From: Halomonas sp. M20
Lineage (GTDB): Bacteria; Pseudomonadota; Gammaproteobacteria; Pseudomonadales; Halomonadaceae
Reading direction: 5' to 3'
DNA length: 64,000 bases
NCBI RefSeq assembly: GCF_020622265.1
Contig: NZ_JACNMQ010000006.1
Span: 147,732 to 211,731, forward strand
Both the position numbers and the translations under genes were made by a program. The notes under the pieces were generated by a model that saw nothing but the letters and a program-made list of their open reading frames with translations, was not told the origin of the DNA and ran no database searches. Positions 37,841-53,524 of the stretch are shown piece by piece (positions within the stretch are counted from its first letter, which is position 1; each line of letters starts with the position of its first letter).

Positions 37841-38146
37841 TTACCAGCTGGACTTCTTGAGCCCAGGGACATCGCCACGCATCGCGGCTTCGCGCAGCTT
37901 GTTGCGGCCCAGCCCGAACTTGTTGTAGAAGCCGTGAGGACGACCCGTGATACGACACCGATTGGTGCGTCGAACCGGGCTTGAATCCCGCGGCAACGAC
38001 TGCAGCTTTAGCTGAGCATCGAAACGCTCTTCGTCAGAAGCGTTGACGTCATGAATGATAGTTTTGAGCTCTGCACGCCTGGCGGCATATTTGTCGACCA
38101 GCTTCGCGCGCTTGAGCTCACGCTCGATCATGCTTTTCTTTGCCAT
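37841..38146 (-). CDS. rpsN: 30S ribosomal protein S14, zinc-free form
   Basis: A 101-aa long S14 ([20 protein letters not shown]) without the two CxxC zinc pairs of the short form, and with [16 protein letters not shown] text seen as [19 protein letters not shown]. Confidence 0.97.
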   Translation of the reverse strand: MAKKSMIERELKRAKLVDKYAARRAELKTIIHDVNASDEERFDAQLKLQSLPRDSSPVRRTNRCRITGRPHGFYNKFGLGRNKLREAAMRGDVPGLKKSSW

Positions 38147-38156
38147 GATGCTACCC

Positions 38157-38696
38157 TTATTTCTTGAACGGGAAGTTCAGCGCGCTCAGCAGAGCACGAC
38201 CTTCTTCATCGCTGGTGGCAGTCGTGGTGATCGTCACATCCAGCCCGCGAATCCGATCGATTTTATCATACTCGAGCTCGGGGAAGATGATCTGCTCACG
38301 CACGCCCATTGAGTAGTTGCCACGCCCATCGAAGGATTTCGGATTAAGACCACGGAAGTCCCGTACCCGAGGGATCGCGATGTTCACCAACCGATCCAGA
38401 AAATCCCACATGCGCTCGCTACGCAAGGTGACCTTGATGCCGATCGGCCAACCTTCGCGGACCTTGAAGCCAGCGATGGACTTGCGTGCCTTGGTGACCA
38501 CCGGCTTCTGGCCGGAGAGCTTTTCCATGTCGGCAACAGCGTTGTCAATCAGCTTTTTATCGCTGGTCGCCTCGCCAATACCCATGTTGAGGGTCACCTT
38601 GGTGATCCGTGGCACCTGCATTACATTGGCATAGCTGAATTGCTCTCTGAGCCCTGCCATTACTTCGTTTTGATAACGTTCTTTCAAGTTCGCCAT
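38157..38696 (-). CDS. rplE: 50S ribosomal protein L5
   Basis: A 179-aa L5, a 5S rRNA contact, with [18 protein letters not shown] and [17 protein letters not shown]. It lies between rplX and rpsN. Confidence 0.98.
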   Translation of the reverse strand: MANLKERYQNEVMAGLREQFSYANVMQVPRITKVTLNMGIGEATSDKKLIDNAVADMEKLSGQKPVVTKARKSIAGFKVREGWPIGIKVTLRSERMWDFLDRLVNIAIPRVRDFRGLNPKSFDGRGNYSMGVREQIIFPELEYDKIDRIRGLDVTITTTATSDEEGRALLSALNFPFKK

Positions 38697-38714
38697 TTTG
38701 CTACCCGACTCGCG

Positions 38715-39032
38715 TTAGGCGTCGATCTGCTTCTGCGTCGACTTGTAGATACGTACCTTGGTACCGTCTTCCGATAACTGGAAGCCGACGCGATCCGCTT
38801 TGCCGGTCTCCGAATTGAAGATAGCCACGTTGGACGCGTGAATCGGAGCCTCGCGCTCGACGATACCCCCCTGGTTGCCCGCCATGGGGTTGGGCTTGGT
38901 GTGACGCTTGATCATATTCACACCGGACACGACATAGCGGCTGTTCTGAAGAACCCGCTTGATCGTGCCACGCTTGCCCTTGTCCTTGCCGGCAATGACG
39001 ATCACTTCATCGTCACGTTTGATCTTTTGCAT
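38715..39032 (-). CDS. rplX: 50S ribosomal protein L24
   Basis: A 105-aa L24 whose N-terminal KOW motif reads [20 protein letters not shown]. It is an early assembly protein of the large subunit. Confidence 0.97.
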   Translation of the reverse strand: MQKIKRDDEVIVIAGKDKGKRGTIKRVLQNSRYVVSGVNMIKRHTKPNPMAGNQGGIVEREAPIHASNVAIFNSETGKADRVGFQLSEDGTKVRIYKSTQKQIDA

Positions 39033-39046
39033 ATCCGCCTCGCTCC

Positions 39047-39418
39047 TTACAGCACTTCAGGCGCCAAGGAAATGATCTTCATGAACTTTTCGTTACGTAG
39101 CTCACGAGTTACCGGTCCGAAGATACGGGTTCCGATTGGCTGTTCGTTGGTGTTGTTCAACAGAACTGCCGCATTTCCGTCGAAGCGAATTAGCGATCCG
39201 TCTGGTCGACGGACGCCACTCCGGGTACGGACAACCACTGCCTTCATGACCTGGCCTTTCTTGACCTTGCCACGTGGAATGGCTTCCTTAACCGTCACCT
39301 TGATGATGTCACCAACCCGGGCGTAACGGCGGTGGGACCCGCCTAGCACCTTGATGCATTGCACCCGGCGCGCGCCACTGTTGTCGGCGACATCCAGCAT
39401 TGTCTGTGTCTGAATCAT
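39047..39418 (-). CDS. rplN: 50S ribosomal protein L14
   Basis: A 123-aa L14 ([20 protein letters not shown]), first gene of the spc operon by the E. coli scheme, 54 nt after rpsQ. No strong separate promoter is visible in that gap. Confidence 0.98.
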   Translation of the reverse strand: MIQTQTMLDVADNSGARRVQCIKVLGGSHRRYARVGDIIKVTVKEAIPRGKVKKGQVMKAVVVRTRSGVRRPDGSLIRFDGNAAVLLNNTNEQPIGTRIFGPVTRELRNEKFMKIISLAPEVL

Positions 39419-39472
39419 CGGTTTTCTCCAAACCTAATCTGGCCACACTGATTACAAGATATCTCGTCGAAC

Positions 39473-39733
39473 TCAGCCACGGGCCTGTTCGACCACCTCG
39501 ACCAGTGTCCAGGACTTTTTCTTCGACAGCGGGCGGCACTCCTCGATGGAAACCGTATCGCCCTGCTTCGCCTGGTTCGCCTCGTCATGGGCGTGCAGCT
39601 TGGTGGAGCGCTTCACGTATTTGCCATAGATCGGATGACGCTCGCGGCGCTCGATCATTACGACGATGGACTTGTCCATCTTGTCGCTCACTACCCTGCC
39701 GGTGAGCGTACGGGCTTTCTTTTCTTCGGCCAT
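39473..39733 (-). CDS. rpsQ: 30S ribosomal protein S17
   Basis: An 86-aa S17 with [20 protein letters not shown] and the C-terminal [18 protein letters not shown]. It closes the S10 operon, 1 nt after rpmC. Confidence 0.97.
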   Translation of the reverse strand: MAEEKKARTLTGRVVSDKMDKSIVVMIERRERHPIYGKYVKRSTKLHAHDEANQAKQGDTVSIEECRPLSKKKSWTLVEVVEQARG

Positions 39734-39734
39734 C

Positions 39735-39926
39735 TCAGTTACCTGCCTTCTCGTGGAGCACCGTCTTCACGCGGGCGATATCCCGGCGCACCTGCTTGAG
39801 CAGATGGGTCTGGCTCAATTGGCCGGTAGCCTTCTGCATGCGCAGGTTGAACTGCTCGCGGAGGAGCTCGAAAAGCTGCTCCTGCAGTGCATCAGCCGAC
39901 TTCTCGCGAATTTCCTGAGCTTTCAT
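39735..39926 (-). CDS. rpmC: 50S ribosomal protein L29
   Basis: A 63-aa L29 ([20 protein letters not shown]). The ATG at 39926 overlaps the rplP stop by one base, which favours it over a GTG one codon upstream. It lies near the exit tunnel. Confidence 0.96.
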   Translation of the reverse strand: MKAQEIREKSADALQEQLFELLREQFNLRMQKATGQLSQTHLLKQVRRDIARVKTVLHEKAGN

Positions 39927-40339
39927 CACATCACCGTCCGTTTCACAAAGGTGGTGGAGACGGGCATCTTGCGTGCTGCAAGAGTGAACGCTTCACGCGC
40001 CAGCTCTTCAGAAACGCCCTCGATTTCATAAAGTACTCTGCCTGGCTGAATCTGCGCGACCCAGTACTCGACGGAGCCTTTACCCTTACCCATCCGGACT
40101 TCGAGCGGCTTCTCGGTGATCGGCTTATCCGGAAACACGCGGATCCAAATCTTGCCGCCGCGCTTGACGTGACGTGTGATGGCACGACGCCCCGCTTCGA
40201 TCTGACGCGCGGTGATACGGCCGCGACCAACCGCCTTGAGACCATACTCACCGAAGCTCACCTTGCTCCCGCGATGTGCCAGACCGCGGTTGCGGCCCTT
40301 CATCATCTTACGGAACTTCATACGCTTGGGTTGCAACAT
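39926..40339 (-). CDS. rplP: 50S ribosomal protein L16
   Basis: A 137-aa L16 ([20 protein letters not shown]) with [20 protein letters not shown] and [19 protein letters not shown]. The Arg in [12 protein letters not shown] is the usual hydroxylation neighbourhood. Confidence 0.97.
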   Translation of the reverse strand: MLQPKRMKFRKMMKGRNRGLAHRGSKVSFGEYGLKAVGRGRITARQIEAGRRAITRHVKRGGKIWIRVFPDKPITEKPLEVRMGKGKGSVEYWVAQIQPGRVLYEIEGVSEELAREAFTLAARKMPVSTTFVKRTVM

Positions 40340-40354
40340 TGACTACATCTCCCC

Positions 40355-41056
40355 TTACTTGGAACCTTTCTTCTTGGGCGCGGGCTGGCTTTGCGGTTGC
40401 TTCTGCTTAGCGCGCACCTCTTCGATGCCCCCGAGGATTTCACCCTTGAAGATCCACACCTTGACGCCGATGACGCCGTAGGTGGTGTGGGCTTCGTAGG
40501 TGGCGTAGTCAATGTCCGCGCGCAAGGTGTGCAGCGGCACACGGCCTTCGCGGTACCACTCGGTGCGCGCAATTTCCGCACCACCAAGACGCCCGGATAG
40601 CTGGATCTTGATCCCGCCAGCACCTAGACGCATGGCATTTTGCACCGCCCGCTTCATGGCACGACGAAACATGACTCGACGCTCGAGCTGGCCAGCCACG
40701 TTTTGAGCTACGAGCGCCGCATCGAGCTCCGGCTTACGCACTTCTTCGATGTTGACGTGTACCGGAACACCCATCATATCGGCCACGTCGCGACGCAGAC
40801 GATCGACATCCTCACCCTTCTTACCGATCACGATACCCGGACGAGCAGTATGAATGGTAATACGAGCATTGTTCGCGGGACGCTCGATAGTGATACGGCT
40901 CACGGAGGCGCTTTTGAGACGCTGCTCCAAGAAACGACGCACTTCGAGATCGTTGTTCAATTTGTCGGCATAAGCACCGCGCTCGGCATACCAGACCGAT
41001 GTATGGTCCTTGACGATGCCCAGCCGAATACCTGTCGGATGTACTTTCTGACCCAT
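40355..41056 (-). CDS. rpsC: 30S ribosomal protein S3
   Basis: A 233-aa S3 ([20 protein letters not shown]) with the KH domain [20 protein letters not shown] and a Lys-rich tail. The family start is at 41056; 15 more codons are open upstream. Confidence 0.98.
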   Translation of the reverse strand: MGQKVHPTGIRLGIVKDHTSVWYAERGAYADKLNNDLEVRRFLEQRLKSASVSRITIERPANNARITIHTARPGIVIGKKGEDVDRLRRDVADMMGVPVHVNIEEVRKPELDAALVAQNVAGQLERRVMFRRAMKRAVQNAMRLGAGGIKIQLSGRLGGAEIARTEWYREGRVPLHTLRADIDYATYEAHTTYGVIGVKVWIFKGEILGGIEEVRAKQKQPQSQPAPKKKGSK

Positions 41057-41067
41057 GTGGTCGACTC

Positions 41068-41400
41068 CTACTTCTCGGCTACCTTGACGGTGATATGGCA
41101 AGTACGCTTCAAAATGCGATCCGCACGCCCCTTGGCACGCGGCTGAATACGCTTGAGCGTCATGCCCTCATCGACACAGATGGTCGAGACGCGCAGCTCA
41201 TCGATGTCCATGCCGTTATTTTCTTCCGCGTTCGCAATGGCGGACTGAAGCGTCTTCTTGACCAGTTTAGCCGCCTTCTTCGGTGAGAAGGTCAGCAGGT
41301 CGAGCGCTTCGGCGACCGGCTTACCGCGCACCAGATCAGCCACCAAACGGGCCTTCTGGGCGGATAAACGAGCGCCACGCAGCTTAGCTGTGACTTCCAT
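41068..41400 (-). CDS. rplV: 50S ribosomal protein L22
   Basis: A 110-aa L22 with the tunnel loop region [20 protein letters not shown], of normal length with no macrolide-resistance insertion evident. Confidence 0.98.
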   Translation of the reverse strand: MEVTAKLRGARLSAQKARLVADLVRGKPVAEALDLLTFSPKKAAKLVKKTLQSAIANAEENNGMDIDELRVSTICVDEGMTLKRIQPRAKGRADRILKRTCHITVKVAEK

Positions 41401-41417
41401 CTCTAATCCTCTCTGGC

Positions 41418-41693
41418 TTACCGTTTGGCTTTTCTGTCCGCCGCATGGCCGCGATAGGTGCGGGTGGCAGCGAATTCGCCCAGCTTGTGGCCAACCATTT
41501 CCTCGGAGACATGCACCGGGACATGCTGGCGTCCGTTATGGACGGCAATGGTGAGCCCGACCATATTGGGCAGGATCATGGAGCGACGCGACCAGGTCTT
41601 GATCGGTTTGCGATCGCTCTTCTCCACTGCAGTCTCAACCTTCTTCAGCAGATGAAGGTCAATGAAAGGACCTTTCTTCAGTGAACGTGGCAC
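41418..41693 (-). CDS. rpsS: 30S ribosomal protein S19
   Basis: A 91-aa S19 ([20 protein letters not shown]) with [20 protein letters not shown]. It lies between rplB and rplV. Confidence 0.98.
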   Translation of the reverse strand: MPRSLKKGPFIDLHLLKKVETAVEKSDRKPIKTWSRRSMILPNMVGLTIAVHNGRQHVPVHVSEEMVGHKLGEFAATRTYRGHAADRKAKR

Positions 41694-41726
41694 AGCCGTT
41701 ACCTCTTGATATCTAGACTTTTAATC

Positions 41727-42557
41727 TCAGTTCCGAAGCTTGCGGCGACGGATGATGAGCTTGTCAGTGCGCTTGTTCTTACGGGTCTTGTAACCCTTGG
41801 TAGGAACACCCCACGGCGTTACCGGATGACGACCGCCGCTGGTGCGGCCTTCACCGCCCCCATGAGGGTGATCCACCGGGTTCATGGCGACACCGCGAAC
41901 GGTTGGGCGTACGCCGCGCCAGCGTTTGGCACCGGCCTTGCCCAACTGACGCAGGCTGTGCTCAGAATTGCTTACTTCGCCCAAGGTCGCGCGGCATTCG
42001 GCCAGAATTCTACGCGTCTCGCCGGAGCGCAGACGTAGCGTTGCGTAATTGCCTTCTCTCGCGACCAGCTGGGCACTTGTACCCGCGCTGCGAGCAATCT
42101 GTGCGCCCTTGCCGGGCTTGAGTTCGATACAATGCACGGTAGAACCTACCGGAATGTTCCGCAGCGGCAGGGCATTACCCTTCTTGATTGCCGCATTGAC
42201 ACCAGACTCGAGTACATCACCGGCCTTTACGCCCTTGGGGGCGATGACATAACGGCGCTCACCGTCCTTGTACTTCAGCAATGCAATGTGCGCGCTACGG
42301 TTCGGATCGTATTCAAGACGCTCGACAACGGCGGGAACGCCATCCTTGATACGCTTGAAATCGATCAGACGATAATGGTGCCGATGACCACCGCCAACGT
42401 GACGAGTGGTAATACGCCCATGATTGTTGCGTCCACCGGACTTGGACTGCTTTTCCACCAGCGCGGCATGCGGCCGCCCTTTGTGGAGATCTTCGCCAAC
42501 AACCTTGACCAGATGGCGACGGCCGGCGGATGTGGGTTTGGTCTTAACTACTGCCAT
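41727..42557 (-). CDS. rplB: 50S ribosomal protein L2
   Basis: A 276-aa L2, close to the peptidyl-transferase centre. [20 protein letters not shown] carries the conserved His essential for activity. The ends are intact. Confidence 0.98.
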   Translation of the reverse strand: MAVVKTKPTSAGRRHLVKVVGEDLHKGRPHAALVEKQSKSGGRNNHGRITTRHVGGGHRHHYRLIDFKRIKDGVPAVVERLEYDPNRSAHIALLKYKDGERRYVIAPKGVKAGDVLESGVNAAIKKGNALPLRNIPVGSTVHCIELKPGKGAQIARSAGTSAQLVAREGNYATLRLRSGETRRILAECRATLGEVSNSEHSLRQLGKAGAKRWRGVRPTVRGVAMNPVDHPHGGGEGRTSGGRHPVTPWGVPTKGYKTRKNKRTDKLIIRRRKLRN

Positions 42558-42573
42558 GATCCTTGCTCCTGCC

Positions 42574-42870
42574 TTATTCGACGCCAGAGAAGTCTTCGAG
42601 GGTCTCGCCCGCGGCCAGCGTCACGTAGGCCTTGCGATACCCCTTGCGCAAGCCCGTGCCATGCGCGGTGCGCTTGGTCTTGCCCTTCATGTTCAGGACT
42701 TGCACGCGATCGACCTTCTTGTCGAAGAGAGCTTCGACGGCTTTCTTGATCTCGGGCTTGGTCGCGTCCTTGGCCACCTTGAACACATACTGATTGTTCT
42801 CGGCAGCAAATGCGGCTTTCTCGGTCATGTGTGGCCCGAGCAGAACCTTGAATACGCGCTCCTGGTTCAT
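42574..42870 (-). CDS. rplW: 50S ribosomal protein L23
   Basis: A 98-aa L23 ([20 protein letters not shown]), the docking site for trigger factor and SRP at the exit tunnel. It overlaps rplD by 4 nt. Confidence 0.97.
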   Translation of the reverse strand: MNQERVFKVLLGPHMTEKAAFAAENNQYVFKVAKDATKPEIKKAVEALFDKKVDRVQVLNMKGKTKRTAHGTGLRKGYRKAYVTLAAGETLEDFSGVE

Positions 42871-43475
42871 GCCAGCTTCTCCTCGAATTTACGCAGAGCT
42901 GAGACCGTGACCAACACCTTGTCAAAAGCGACCAGACGCACTGGATCAGCGGCGGCGACATTGACCACGTCTACATGGGGATTGTTACGCGCGGCCAAGT
43001 AAAGCTTCTCGTCAATCTCGTCGGTCACGATCAACACTTTCTCTAGATCGAGTTCTTTTAGCTTGCCGACCAACTGCTTGGTCTTCGGCGAATCGACGAC
43101 GAACTCCTCAACGGCCACCAGGCGATCCTGACGCACCAACTCTGAAAGAATCGAACGCATTGCCGCACGGTACATCTTGCGATTGACTTTCTGGGTGTAG
43201 TCCTGGGGGCGTGCTGCAAAGGTGACACCGCCACTACGCCACAAAGGCGAGCGTATGGTGCCGGCACGAGCACGGCCAGTACCCTTCTGACGCCAAGGCT
43301 TCTTGCCGCCACCACGCACTTCCGAGCGTGTCTTCTGAGCACGTGTACCCTGGCGACCAGCCGCTAGATAGGCAGTCACGACCTGATGCACTAGTGCTTC
43401 ATTGAACTCTTTACCAAAGGTGGCGTCGGCGATTTCAACGGTGCCGGCGCTAGCACCTGCAAGATTGAGATTCAT
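42867..43475 (-). CDS. rplD: 50S ribosomal protein L4
   Basis: A 202-aa L4 with the tunnel loop [20 protein letters not shown]. In E. coli L4 represses the S10 operon through its leader. The start [11 protein letters not shown] follows a ribosome site after rplC. Confidence 0.98.
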   Translation of the reverse strand: MNLNLAGASAGTVEIADATFGKEFNEALVHQVVTAYLAAGRQGTRAQKTRSEVRGGGKKPWRQKGTGRARAGTIRSPLWRSGGVTFAARPQDYTQKVNRKMYRAAMRSILSELVRQDRLVAVEEFVVDSPKTKQLVGKLKELDLEKVLIVTDEIDEKLYLAARNNPHVDVVNVAAADPVRLVAFDKVLVTVSALRKFEEKLA

Positions 43476-43488
43476 TAATCTTTACCCC

Positions 43489-44127
43489 TCAGCGAGCTTT
43501 GACGGCACGACGAACGATTACATCGCCACCCGGTGCGCCAGGCACGGCGCCTTTGACCAGAAGCAGATTGCGTTCGGTATCGACACGGACGACTTCCAGA
43601 CTCTGGACGGTGCAGCGGGTATTACCGAGCTGACCTGCCATCTTCTTGCCCTTGAAGACACGCCCAGGCGTTTGACACATGCCGATAGAACCCGGCGCAC
43701 GATGCGACAGGGAGTTACCGTGTGTCATGTCCTGGGTACGGAAGTTCCAGCGCTTGACGGCGCCTTGGAAGCCTTTGCCTTTAGAGGTGCCGGTCACGTC
43801 GATCTTTTGACCAGCTTCAAAGAGGGATACGGTGAATTCGCCACCCACCTCAGGAACGTCATCGCCTTCATCCAGGCGGAATTCCATCAGCGAACGGCCA
43901 GCCTCAATACCTGCCTTGGCATATTGGCCTGCGGCCGCCTTGGTCAGGTGTTTGGCTTTGCGGGAACCGGTTGTAACCTGCACCGCACGATACCCGTCAG
44001 ACTCAAGCGTCTTGACCAGTGTCACGCGATTGGGCTCAACCTCGATAACGGTTACGGGCACGGAATCGCCAGTCTCGGTAAAAATGCGGGTCATGCCGCT
44101 CTTTTTACCGACTAAACCGATAGTCAT
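43489..44127 (-). CDS. rplC: 50S ribosomal protein L3
   Basis: A 212-aa L3 ([20 protein letters not shown]), with [20 protein letters not shown], the region where PrmB methylates a Gln. It is separated from rpsJ by an unusually long 133-nt gap. Confidence 0.98.
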   Translation of the reverse strand: MTIGLVGKKSGMTRIFTETGDSVPVTVIEVEPNRVTLVKTLESDGYRAVQVTTGSRKAKHLTKAAAGQYAKAGIEAGRSLMEFRLDEGDDVPEVGGEFTVSLFEAGQKIDVTGTSKGKGFQGAVKRWNFRTQDMTHGNSLSHRAPGSIGMCQTPGRVFKGKKMAGQLGNTRCTVQSLEVVRVDTERNLLLVKGAVPGAPGGDVIVRRAVKAR

Positions 44128-44260
44128 GTTCAGTCTCCTTTAGTGTACGGGGCTATCACCCGCTATGGCTGCCCTTTCCAGAGCATTCCACTAGCACATT
44201 GTATGGCGCCATCTCGGCGTGGCGGCAGCGCTGGATGGCTACCGCAAGTGACTAGTGTGA
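44128..44260 (-). promoter_or_regulatory. Structured rpsJ-rplC spacer, possible leader
   Basis: The gap is 133 nt, whereas E. coli has a few dozen. Near-complementary arms at 44248-44257 and 44188-44197 (CACTAG-type) can pair around an inner GC-rich stem with GGCGCC-type arms. AAAGGAGA precedes rplC. A regulatory role is only an inference. Confidence 0.35.
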
Positions 44261-44572
44261 TTAATCAAGCTTGATCTGGACGTCCACGCCGGCGGCGAGG
44301 TCGAGTTTCATCAGCGCATCGACGGTCTTTTCCGTCGGCTCGACGATGTCTAGCACACGCTTATGAGTACGGATTTCATATTGGTCCCGCGCATCCTTGT
44401 TGACGTGCGGTGAAATCAGCACCGTATAGCGCTCACGATTGGTTGGCAGCGGGATAGGCCCCCGCACTTGGGCACCAGTACGCTTCGCGGTATCCACGAT
44501 TTCTTGAGCGGACTGATCAATCAAGCGATGGTCGAAGGCTTTCAACCGAATGCGAATCTTCTGGTTCTGCAT
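44261..44572 (-). CDS. rpsJ: 30S ribosomal protein S10
   Basis: A 103-aa S10/NusE ([20 protein letters not shown]), the first gene of the S10 operon and also a partner of NusB in antitermination. Confidence 0.98.
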   Translation of the reverse strand: MQNQKIRIRLKAFDHRLIDQSAQEIVDTAKRTGAQVRGPIPLPTNRERYTVLISPHVNKDARDQYEIRTHKRVLDIVEPTEKTVDALMKLDLAAGVDVQIKLD

Positions 44573-44636
44573 TAGCCCTGAACTCCAATGGATGACGACA
44601 GCGCGAGCCGTCTACCCACGCATTTAAAGGATGCGA

Positions 44637-44665
44637 ATTATAGACATGCTTGAAACGAGAGTCAA
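44637..44665 (-). promoter_or_regulatory. S10 operon promoter
   Basis: On the minus strand, TTGACT (44660-44665) and TATAAT (44637-44642) with a 17-bp spacer form a near-consensus promoter about 65 nt before rpsJ. It lies just downstream of the tuf terminator, so the S10 operon has its own transcript. Confidence 0.88.
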
Positions 44666-44672
44666 ACATGAT

Positions 44673-44705
44673 ATAGAAAAGGGGGCTCCTCATGGAGCCC
44701 CCTTT
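44673..44705 (-). terminator. Terminator after tuf
   Basis: A perfect 12-bp stem AAAGGGGGCTCC/GGAGCCCCCTTT with a TCAT loop and a U-rich tail on the minus strand. It separates the str operon from the S10 operon. Confidence 0.92.
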
Positions 44706-44726
44706 GATCTTGCTAGAAGTAACCGA

Positions 44727-45920
44727 TTACTCGACGATCTTGGCGACGACGCCAGCACCAACGGTACGGCCACCTTCACGGATAGCAAAACGCAGACCGT
44801 CTTCCATGGCGATCGGTGCAATCAAGGTAACGACCATTTGCACGTTATCGCCAGGCATGACCATCTCGACGCCTTCCGGCAGTTCACAGGTACCAGTCAC
44901 GTCGGTGGTACGGAAGTAGAACTGCGGACGATAGCCCTTGAAGAAGGGCGTGTGACGACCACCCTCTTCCTTCGACAGGATGTAGACTTCAGACTCGAAC
45001 TTGGTATGCGGAGTGATCGAGCCCGGCTTGGCCAGTACCTGACCACGCTCGACGTCGTCACGCTTGGTGCCGCGCAACAAGGCACCGACGTTCTCACCGG
45101 CACGACCTTCGTCGAGTAGCTTGCGGAACATCTCGACGCCGGTAACGATCGTCTTGGTAGTGTCCTTCAGACCCACGATTTCCACTTCATCGCCCGTCTT
45201 GACGATACCGCGCTCGACACGACCGGTAACCACGGTGCCGCGGCCAGAGATGGAGAACACATCTTCGATCGGCATCAGGAATGGCTGATCGATGGCACGC
45301 TCGGGCTCGGGGATATAATCGTCCAGCGACTTGATCAGGTTGGCGACGGCGGTGGTACCCATGCCATTGTCGTCCTTGCCTTCAAGAGCCATCAGTGCAG
45401 AGCCGATGATGATGGGAGTGTCGTCTCCCGGGAAGTCGTACTCGCTGAGGAGTTCGCGCACTTCCATCTCGACCAGCTCGAGCAACTCTTCATCATCGAC
45501 CATGTCCGCCTTGTTCAGGAACACGACGATGTAGGGCACGCCGACCTGACGAGACAGCAGGATGTGCTCGCGAGTCTGCGGCATGGGGCCATCAGCTGCC
45601 GAACATACAAGAATGGCACCATCCATCTGGGCCGCACCGGTAATCATGTTCTTGACGTAGTCCGCGTGTCCCGGGCAGTCCACGTGGGCGTAGTGACGCT
45701 CCTCGGACTGATATTCGACGTGTGACGTCGCGATGGTAATACCACGCTCACGCTCTTCCGGCGCATTGTCGATACTGGCGAATTCACGCCAGTCACCGCC
45801 AAAAACCTCAGCGGAAACGCGGGTGAGTGCTGCGGTCAGCGTGGTCTTTCCATGGTCGACGTGACCAATGGTGCCGACGTTGATATGCGGTTTGGAACGC
45901 TCAAATTTTGCCTTAGCCAC
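44727..45920 (-). CDS. tuf: Elongation factor Tu
   Basis: A 397-aa GTPase that carries aminoacyl-tRNA to the ribosome. G motifs: [17 protein letters not shown] and NKAD. The fourth gene of the str operon, 29 nt after fusA. It is the only tuf in this window; the other usual site next to tRNA-Trp is empty. Confidence 0.98.
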   Translation of the reverse strand: MAKAKFERSKPHINVGTIGHVDHGKTTLTAALTRVSAEVFGGDWREFASIDNAPEERERGITIATSHVEYQSEERHYAHVDCPGHADYVKNMITGAAQMDGAILVCSAADGPMPQTREHILLSRQVGVPYIVVFLNKADMVDDEELLELVEMEVRELLSEYDFPGDDTPIIIGSALMALEGKDDNGMGTTAVANLIKSLDDYIPEPERAIDQPFLMPIEDVFSISGRGTVVTGRVERGIVKTGDEVEIVGLKDTTKTIVTGVEMFRKLLDEGRAGENVGALLRGTKRDDVERGQVLAKPGSITPHTKFESEVYILSKEEGGRHTPFFKGYRPQFYFRTTDVTGTCELPEGVEMVMPGDNVQMVVTLIAPIAMEDGLRFAIREGGRTVGAGVVAKIVE

Positions 45921-45949
45921 TGCTATAACCTCTTTACGTTAGCTAACGG

Positions 45950-48070
45950 TTAACCGTTCTGATTGATGACGGCTTCGACGACGCTGGACGGCGCCTCTTC
46001 GTAATTCGCAAACTCCATGGTGTAGCTTGCGCGGCCCTGGGTCTGAGAACGCAGATCGGTGGCATAACCGAACATCTCAGCCAGCGGAACCGTGGCGCGA
46101 ATGATCTTGCCCATGGACGAGTCATCCATGCCCTGCACAAGACCACGCCGGCGGTTAAGATCACCCATGACATCTCCCATGAAATCCTCGGGTGTCACGA
46201 CTTCAACTTTCATCACCGGCTCAAGCAGTACTGCCTTGGCCTTGCGAGCTCCTTCCTTGACCGCCATGGAAGAGGCGATCCTGAACGCGGTCTCGTTAGA
46301 GTCCACGTCATGGTAGGAACCATCGAACAGTGTAACCTTGACGTCGATCATCGGGTAACCCGCGACGACACCATTCTTCAGCTGCTCGGCAGCCCCTTTT
46401 TCGACCGCCGGGACGTATTCCTTGGGAACCACGCCGCCCACGATCTCGGACGCGAACTTGAAGCTCATCTCCTCGTCCTCGCCCTTGTCTTCCGCCGTCA
46501 GCGGCTCAATGCGCAGATAGACATGACCATACTGGCCACGACCACCGGACTGACGAACGAACTTGCCTTCCTGCTCGACACTACCGCGAATCGTCTCACG
46601 GTAGGCTACCTGAGGCTTACCGATATTGGCCTCGACCTTGAACTCACGACGCATGCGGTCGACGAGGATATCAAGATGCAGCTCGCCCATGCCGGAGATG
46701 ATGGTCTGACCAGTCTCTTCATCGGTCTTGACCTGGAAGGAAGGGTCTTCCTGAGCCAGCTTGCCCAGCGCAACGCCCATCTTCTCCTGGTCGGCCTTGG
46801 ATTTCGGCTCAACGGCAACAGAGATGACCGGGTCCGGAAACTCCATGCGCTCGAGCACGATCTTGTCGTTCAGATCGCACAGGGTATCACCGGTAGTGAC
46901 ATCCTTGAGGCCGATACAGGCCGCGATATCGCCAGCCAGAACTTCCTTGATCTCTTCTCGTGAGTTGGCATGCATCTGCACGATACGACCAACACGCTCC
47001 TTCTTCTCCTTGACGGAGTTGAAGACGCTGTCGCCGGATTTCAATACACCGGAATAGACACGAATGAAGGTCAGCGTGCCAACGAAAGGATCGGTAGCGA
47101 TCTTGAATGCCAAAGCCGCGAACGGAGCACTGTCGTCCGCTTCGCGAGTGGCAATAGTGCCATCCTTGTCGTCAAGCTCACCTTCGATGGCCTTGACCTC
47201 GGTTGGCGAGGGCAGATAATCGACCACGCCATCCAGTACGGCTTGTACGCCCTTGTTCTTGAACGCAGAACCACAGGTCACCAGGACGATCTCGTTGTCC
47301 AGGGTGCGGCGACGCAAGCCTGCCTTGATCTCTTCGTTGGTCAGCTCGCCTTCCTCGAGGTACTTGTCCATCAGCTCCTCGGATGCTTCGGCGGCAGCTT
47401 CGACCATCTCTTCACGGTACTTTTCGGCGGTCGCCTGAAGATCATCGGGAATATCCACCAGATCATAAGTGGCACCGAAATCAGACTCGTTCCACAAGAT
47501 AGCCTTCATCTCGATGAGATCGATGACGCCCTTGAAGTCTTCTTCGGTACCCCAGTTGATCTGGATCGGCACCGTATTGGCTCCCAGACGATCCTTCAGC
47601 TGATCGACGACCATGAAGAAATCCGCACCGGCACGGTCCATCTTATTGACGAACACCATGCGCGGCACTTCGTACTTGTTAGCCTGGCGCCAGACGGTTT
47701 CGGTCTGGGGCTGCACGCCGGAACTGCCGCACAACACGACCACAGCACCATCAAGCACGCGCAAGGAACGTTCGACTTCGATTGTGAAGTCGACGTGCCC
47801 GGGAGTATCGATGATGTTAATGCGGTGCTCATCGAACTGGTGGTTCATACCTTTCCAGAACGTGGTCACCGCCGCAGAGGTGATTGTAATACCCCGCTCT
47901 TGCTCCTGCTCCATCCAATCCGTGGTGGAGGCCCCTTCGTGGGTCTCACCTAACTTATGGTTGATACCGGTATAGAACAGGACACGCTCGGTAGTCGTGG
48001 TCTTTCCGGCATCAACGTGTGCCACGATACCAATATTACGGTAACGCTTGAGTGGTGTCTTGCGTGCCAA
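45950..48070 (-). CDS. fusA: Elongation factor G, TTG start
   Basis: A 706-aa translocation GTPase with [27 protein letters not shown] and NKMDRAGA, and the C-terminal domains IV and V. The family N-terminus (M)[13 protein letters not shown] begins at a TTG at 48070, with GGGGAGT 8 nt upstream. No ATG gives this start, so a non-ATG codon is used for an abundant protein. Confidence 0.97.
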   Translation of the reverse strand: MARKTPLKRYRNIGIVAHVDAGKTTTTERVLFYTGINHKLGETHEGASTTDWMEQEQERGITITSAAVTTFWKGMNHQFDEHRINIIDTPGHVDFTIEVERSLRVLDGAVVVLCGSSGVQPQTETVWRQANKYEVPRMVFVNKMDRAGADFFMVVDQLKDRLGANTVPIQINWGTEEDFKGVIDLIEMKAILWNESDFGATYDLVDIPDDLQATAEKYREEMVEAAAEASEELMDKYLEEGELTNEEIKAGLRRRTLDNEIVLVTCGSAFKNKGVQAVLDGVVDYLPSPTEVKAIEGELDDKDGTIATREADDSAPFAALAFKIATDPFVGTLTFIRVYSGVLKSGDSVFNSVKEKKERVGRIVQMHANSREEIKEVLAGDIAACIGLKDVTTGDTLCDLNDKIVLERMEFPDPVISVAVEPKSKADQEKMGVALGKLAQEDPSFQVKTDEETGQTIISGMGELHLDILVDRMRREFKVEANIGKPQVAYRETIRGSVEQEGKFVRQSGGRGQYGHVYLRIEPLTAEDKGEDEEMSFKFASEIVGGVVPKEYVPAVEKGAAEQLKNGVVAGYPMIDVKVTLFDGSYHDVDSNETAFRIASSMAVKEGARKAKAVLLEPVMKVEVVTPEDFMGDVMGDLNRRRGLVQGMDDSSMGKIIRATVPLAEMFGYATDLRSQTQGRASYTMEFANYEEAPSSVVEAVINQNG

Positions 48071-48089
48071 GAGTAATACTCCCCGTTGG

Positions 48090-48560
48090 TTAGAAGCGGT
48101 AGTGTGAGAAGGCCTTGTTGGCTTCTGCCATGCGATGCACGTCTTCACGCTTCTTCACCGCAGCACCCTTGCCTTCCGAGGCATCCAGCATCTCGCCTGC
48201 CAAGCGCTGCACCATGGTCTTCTCGCCACGATTGCGAGCTGCATCCGCCAGCCAACGCATGGCCAAAGCCTGACGACGCGAGGGGCGAACCTCAACAGGC
48301 ACTTGGTAGGTCGCACCGCCAACGCGACGAGATTTTACCTCGACCATCGGCTGAATGGCTTCCAGTGCCTTATCGAATGTTTCCAGCGGAGTGTCCTTGC
48401 CGCGCTCGGCAACCCGGTCAAGCGCGCCATAGACGATACGCTCGGCTACAGACTTTTTCCCGCTGATCATCAAGTGATTCATGAACTTTGCCAGGCGCTC
48501 GCTTCCGAATTTCGGATCCGGAAGTATCTCGCGCTTAGCAACAACTCTTCTTCTAGGCAT
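48090..48560 (-). CDS. rpsG: 30S ribosomal protein S7
   Basis: A 156-aa S7 ([20 protein letters not shown]), a primary 16S-binding protein and, in E. coli, the str operon repressor. The ATG at 48560 is the family start. Confidence 0.98.
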   Translation of the reverse strand: MPRRRVVAKREILPDPKFGSERLAKFMNHLMISGKKSVAERIVYGALDRVAERGKDTPLETFDKALEAIQPMVEVKSRRVGGATYQVPVEVRPSRRQALAMRWLADAARNRGEKTMVQRLAGEMLDASEGKGAAVKKREDVHRMAEANKAFSHYRF

Positions 48561-48696
48561 GATAAGCCCTCTGTTGAAGGGTCCTTCAGGTAAACCCGAG
48601 ATGTCGCGCAATACCGATCGTATCTACGCCACTCGACCTTACTCTTATCTGACCGTATCGTTTAAGCGTTTTGCTTGAATGTATAGCTTCGTGAAA

Positions 48697-49071
48697 CTAG
48701 GACTTGGGACGCTTGGTACCGTACTTGGAGCGACCCTGCCTGCGGTTCTGTACACCCGAAGTATCCAGCGCACCGCGAACGGTATGATAACGCACACCCG
48801 GCAAGTCCTTGACCCTACCGCCACGAATCAGGACCACGGAGTGCTCCTGAAGATTGTGGCCTTCGCCGCCGATATAAGAGGCAACTTCGTAGCCATTGGT
48901 CAAGCGAACGCGACACACCTTACGCAGTGCTGAGTTCGGCTTCTTGGGCGTGGTGGTATACACGCGGGTACAAACCCCGCGACGCTGCGGGCAGGCCTGC
49001 AGCGCCGGCACGTCGCTTGTTTCGACGGGGCGCTTGCGCGGCTTGCGCACAAGCTGATTGATGGTTGCCAT
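48697..49071 (-). CDS. rpsL: 30S ribosomal protein S12
   Basis: A 124-aa S12. Both streptomycin positions look wild type: Lys in [12 protein letters not shown] and Lys in [14 protein letters not shown]. It is the first gene of the str operon. Confidence 0.98.
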   Translation of the reverse strand: MATINQLVRKPRKRPVETSDVPALQACPQRRGVCTRVYTTTPKKPNSALRKVCRVRLTNGYEVASYIGGEGHNLQEHSVVLIRGGRVKDLPGVRYHTVRGALDTSGVQNRRQGRSKYGTKRPKS

Positions 49072-49158
49072 AGTCTGTAGCTAACTCCAGTGGTTGCCGT
49101 GCCTTCAGGCACTTATCCAACGAATAGGGGCACACCGGCCCACTATCAAAGGCTGCGC

Positions 49159-49188
49159 ATTCTAATGTCTAGTAGCAAGTCGCGTCAA
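49159..49188 (-). promoter_or_regulatory. str operon promoter
   Basis: On the minus strand, TTGACG (49183-49188) and TAGAAT (49159-49164) with an 18-bp spacer, 88 nt before rpsL. A hairpin with arms CTGGYGCCC/GGGCRCCAG (49191-49215) lies between the rpoC stop and this promoter and may end the rpoBC message, but it lacks a U tail. Confidence 0.65.
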
Positions 49189-49224
49189 CACTGGCGCCCT
49201 TCCGGGCACCAGCACCTATCACTG

Positions 49225-53442
<4,218 letters not shown>

Positions 53443-53524
53443 AGGTCGCTCCATCGCGGAGTTGTCATGGGCGGGGCCGATTCTTCGGGGCCCCGCGGAC
53501 CGTCATTCGCCAGCCGTGGGGCGT

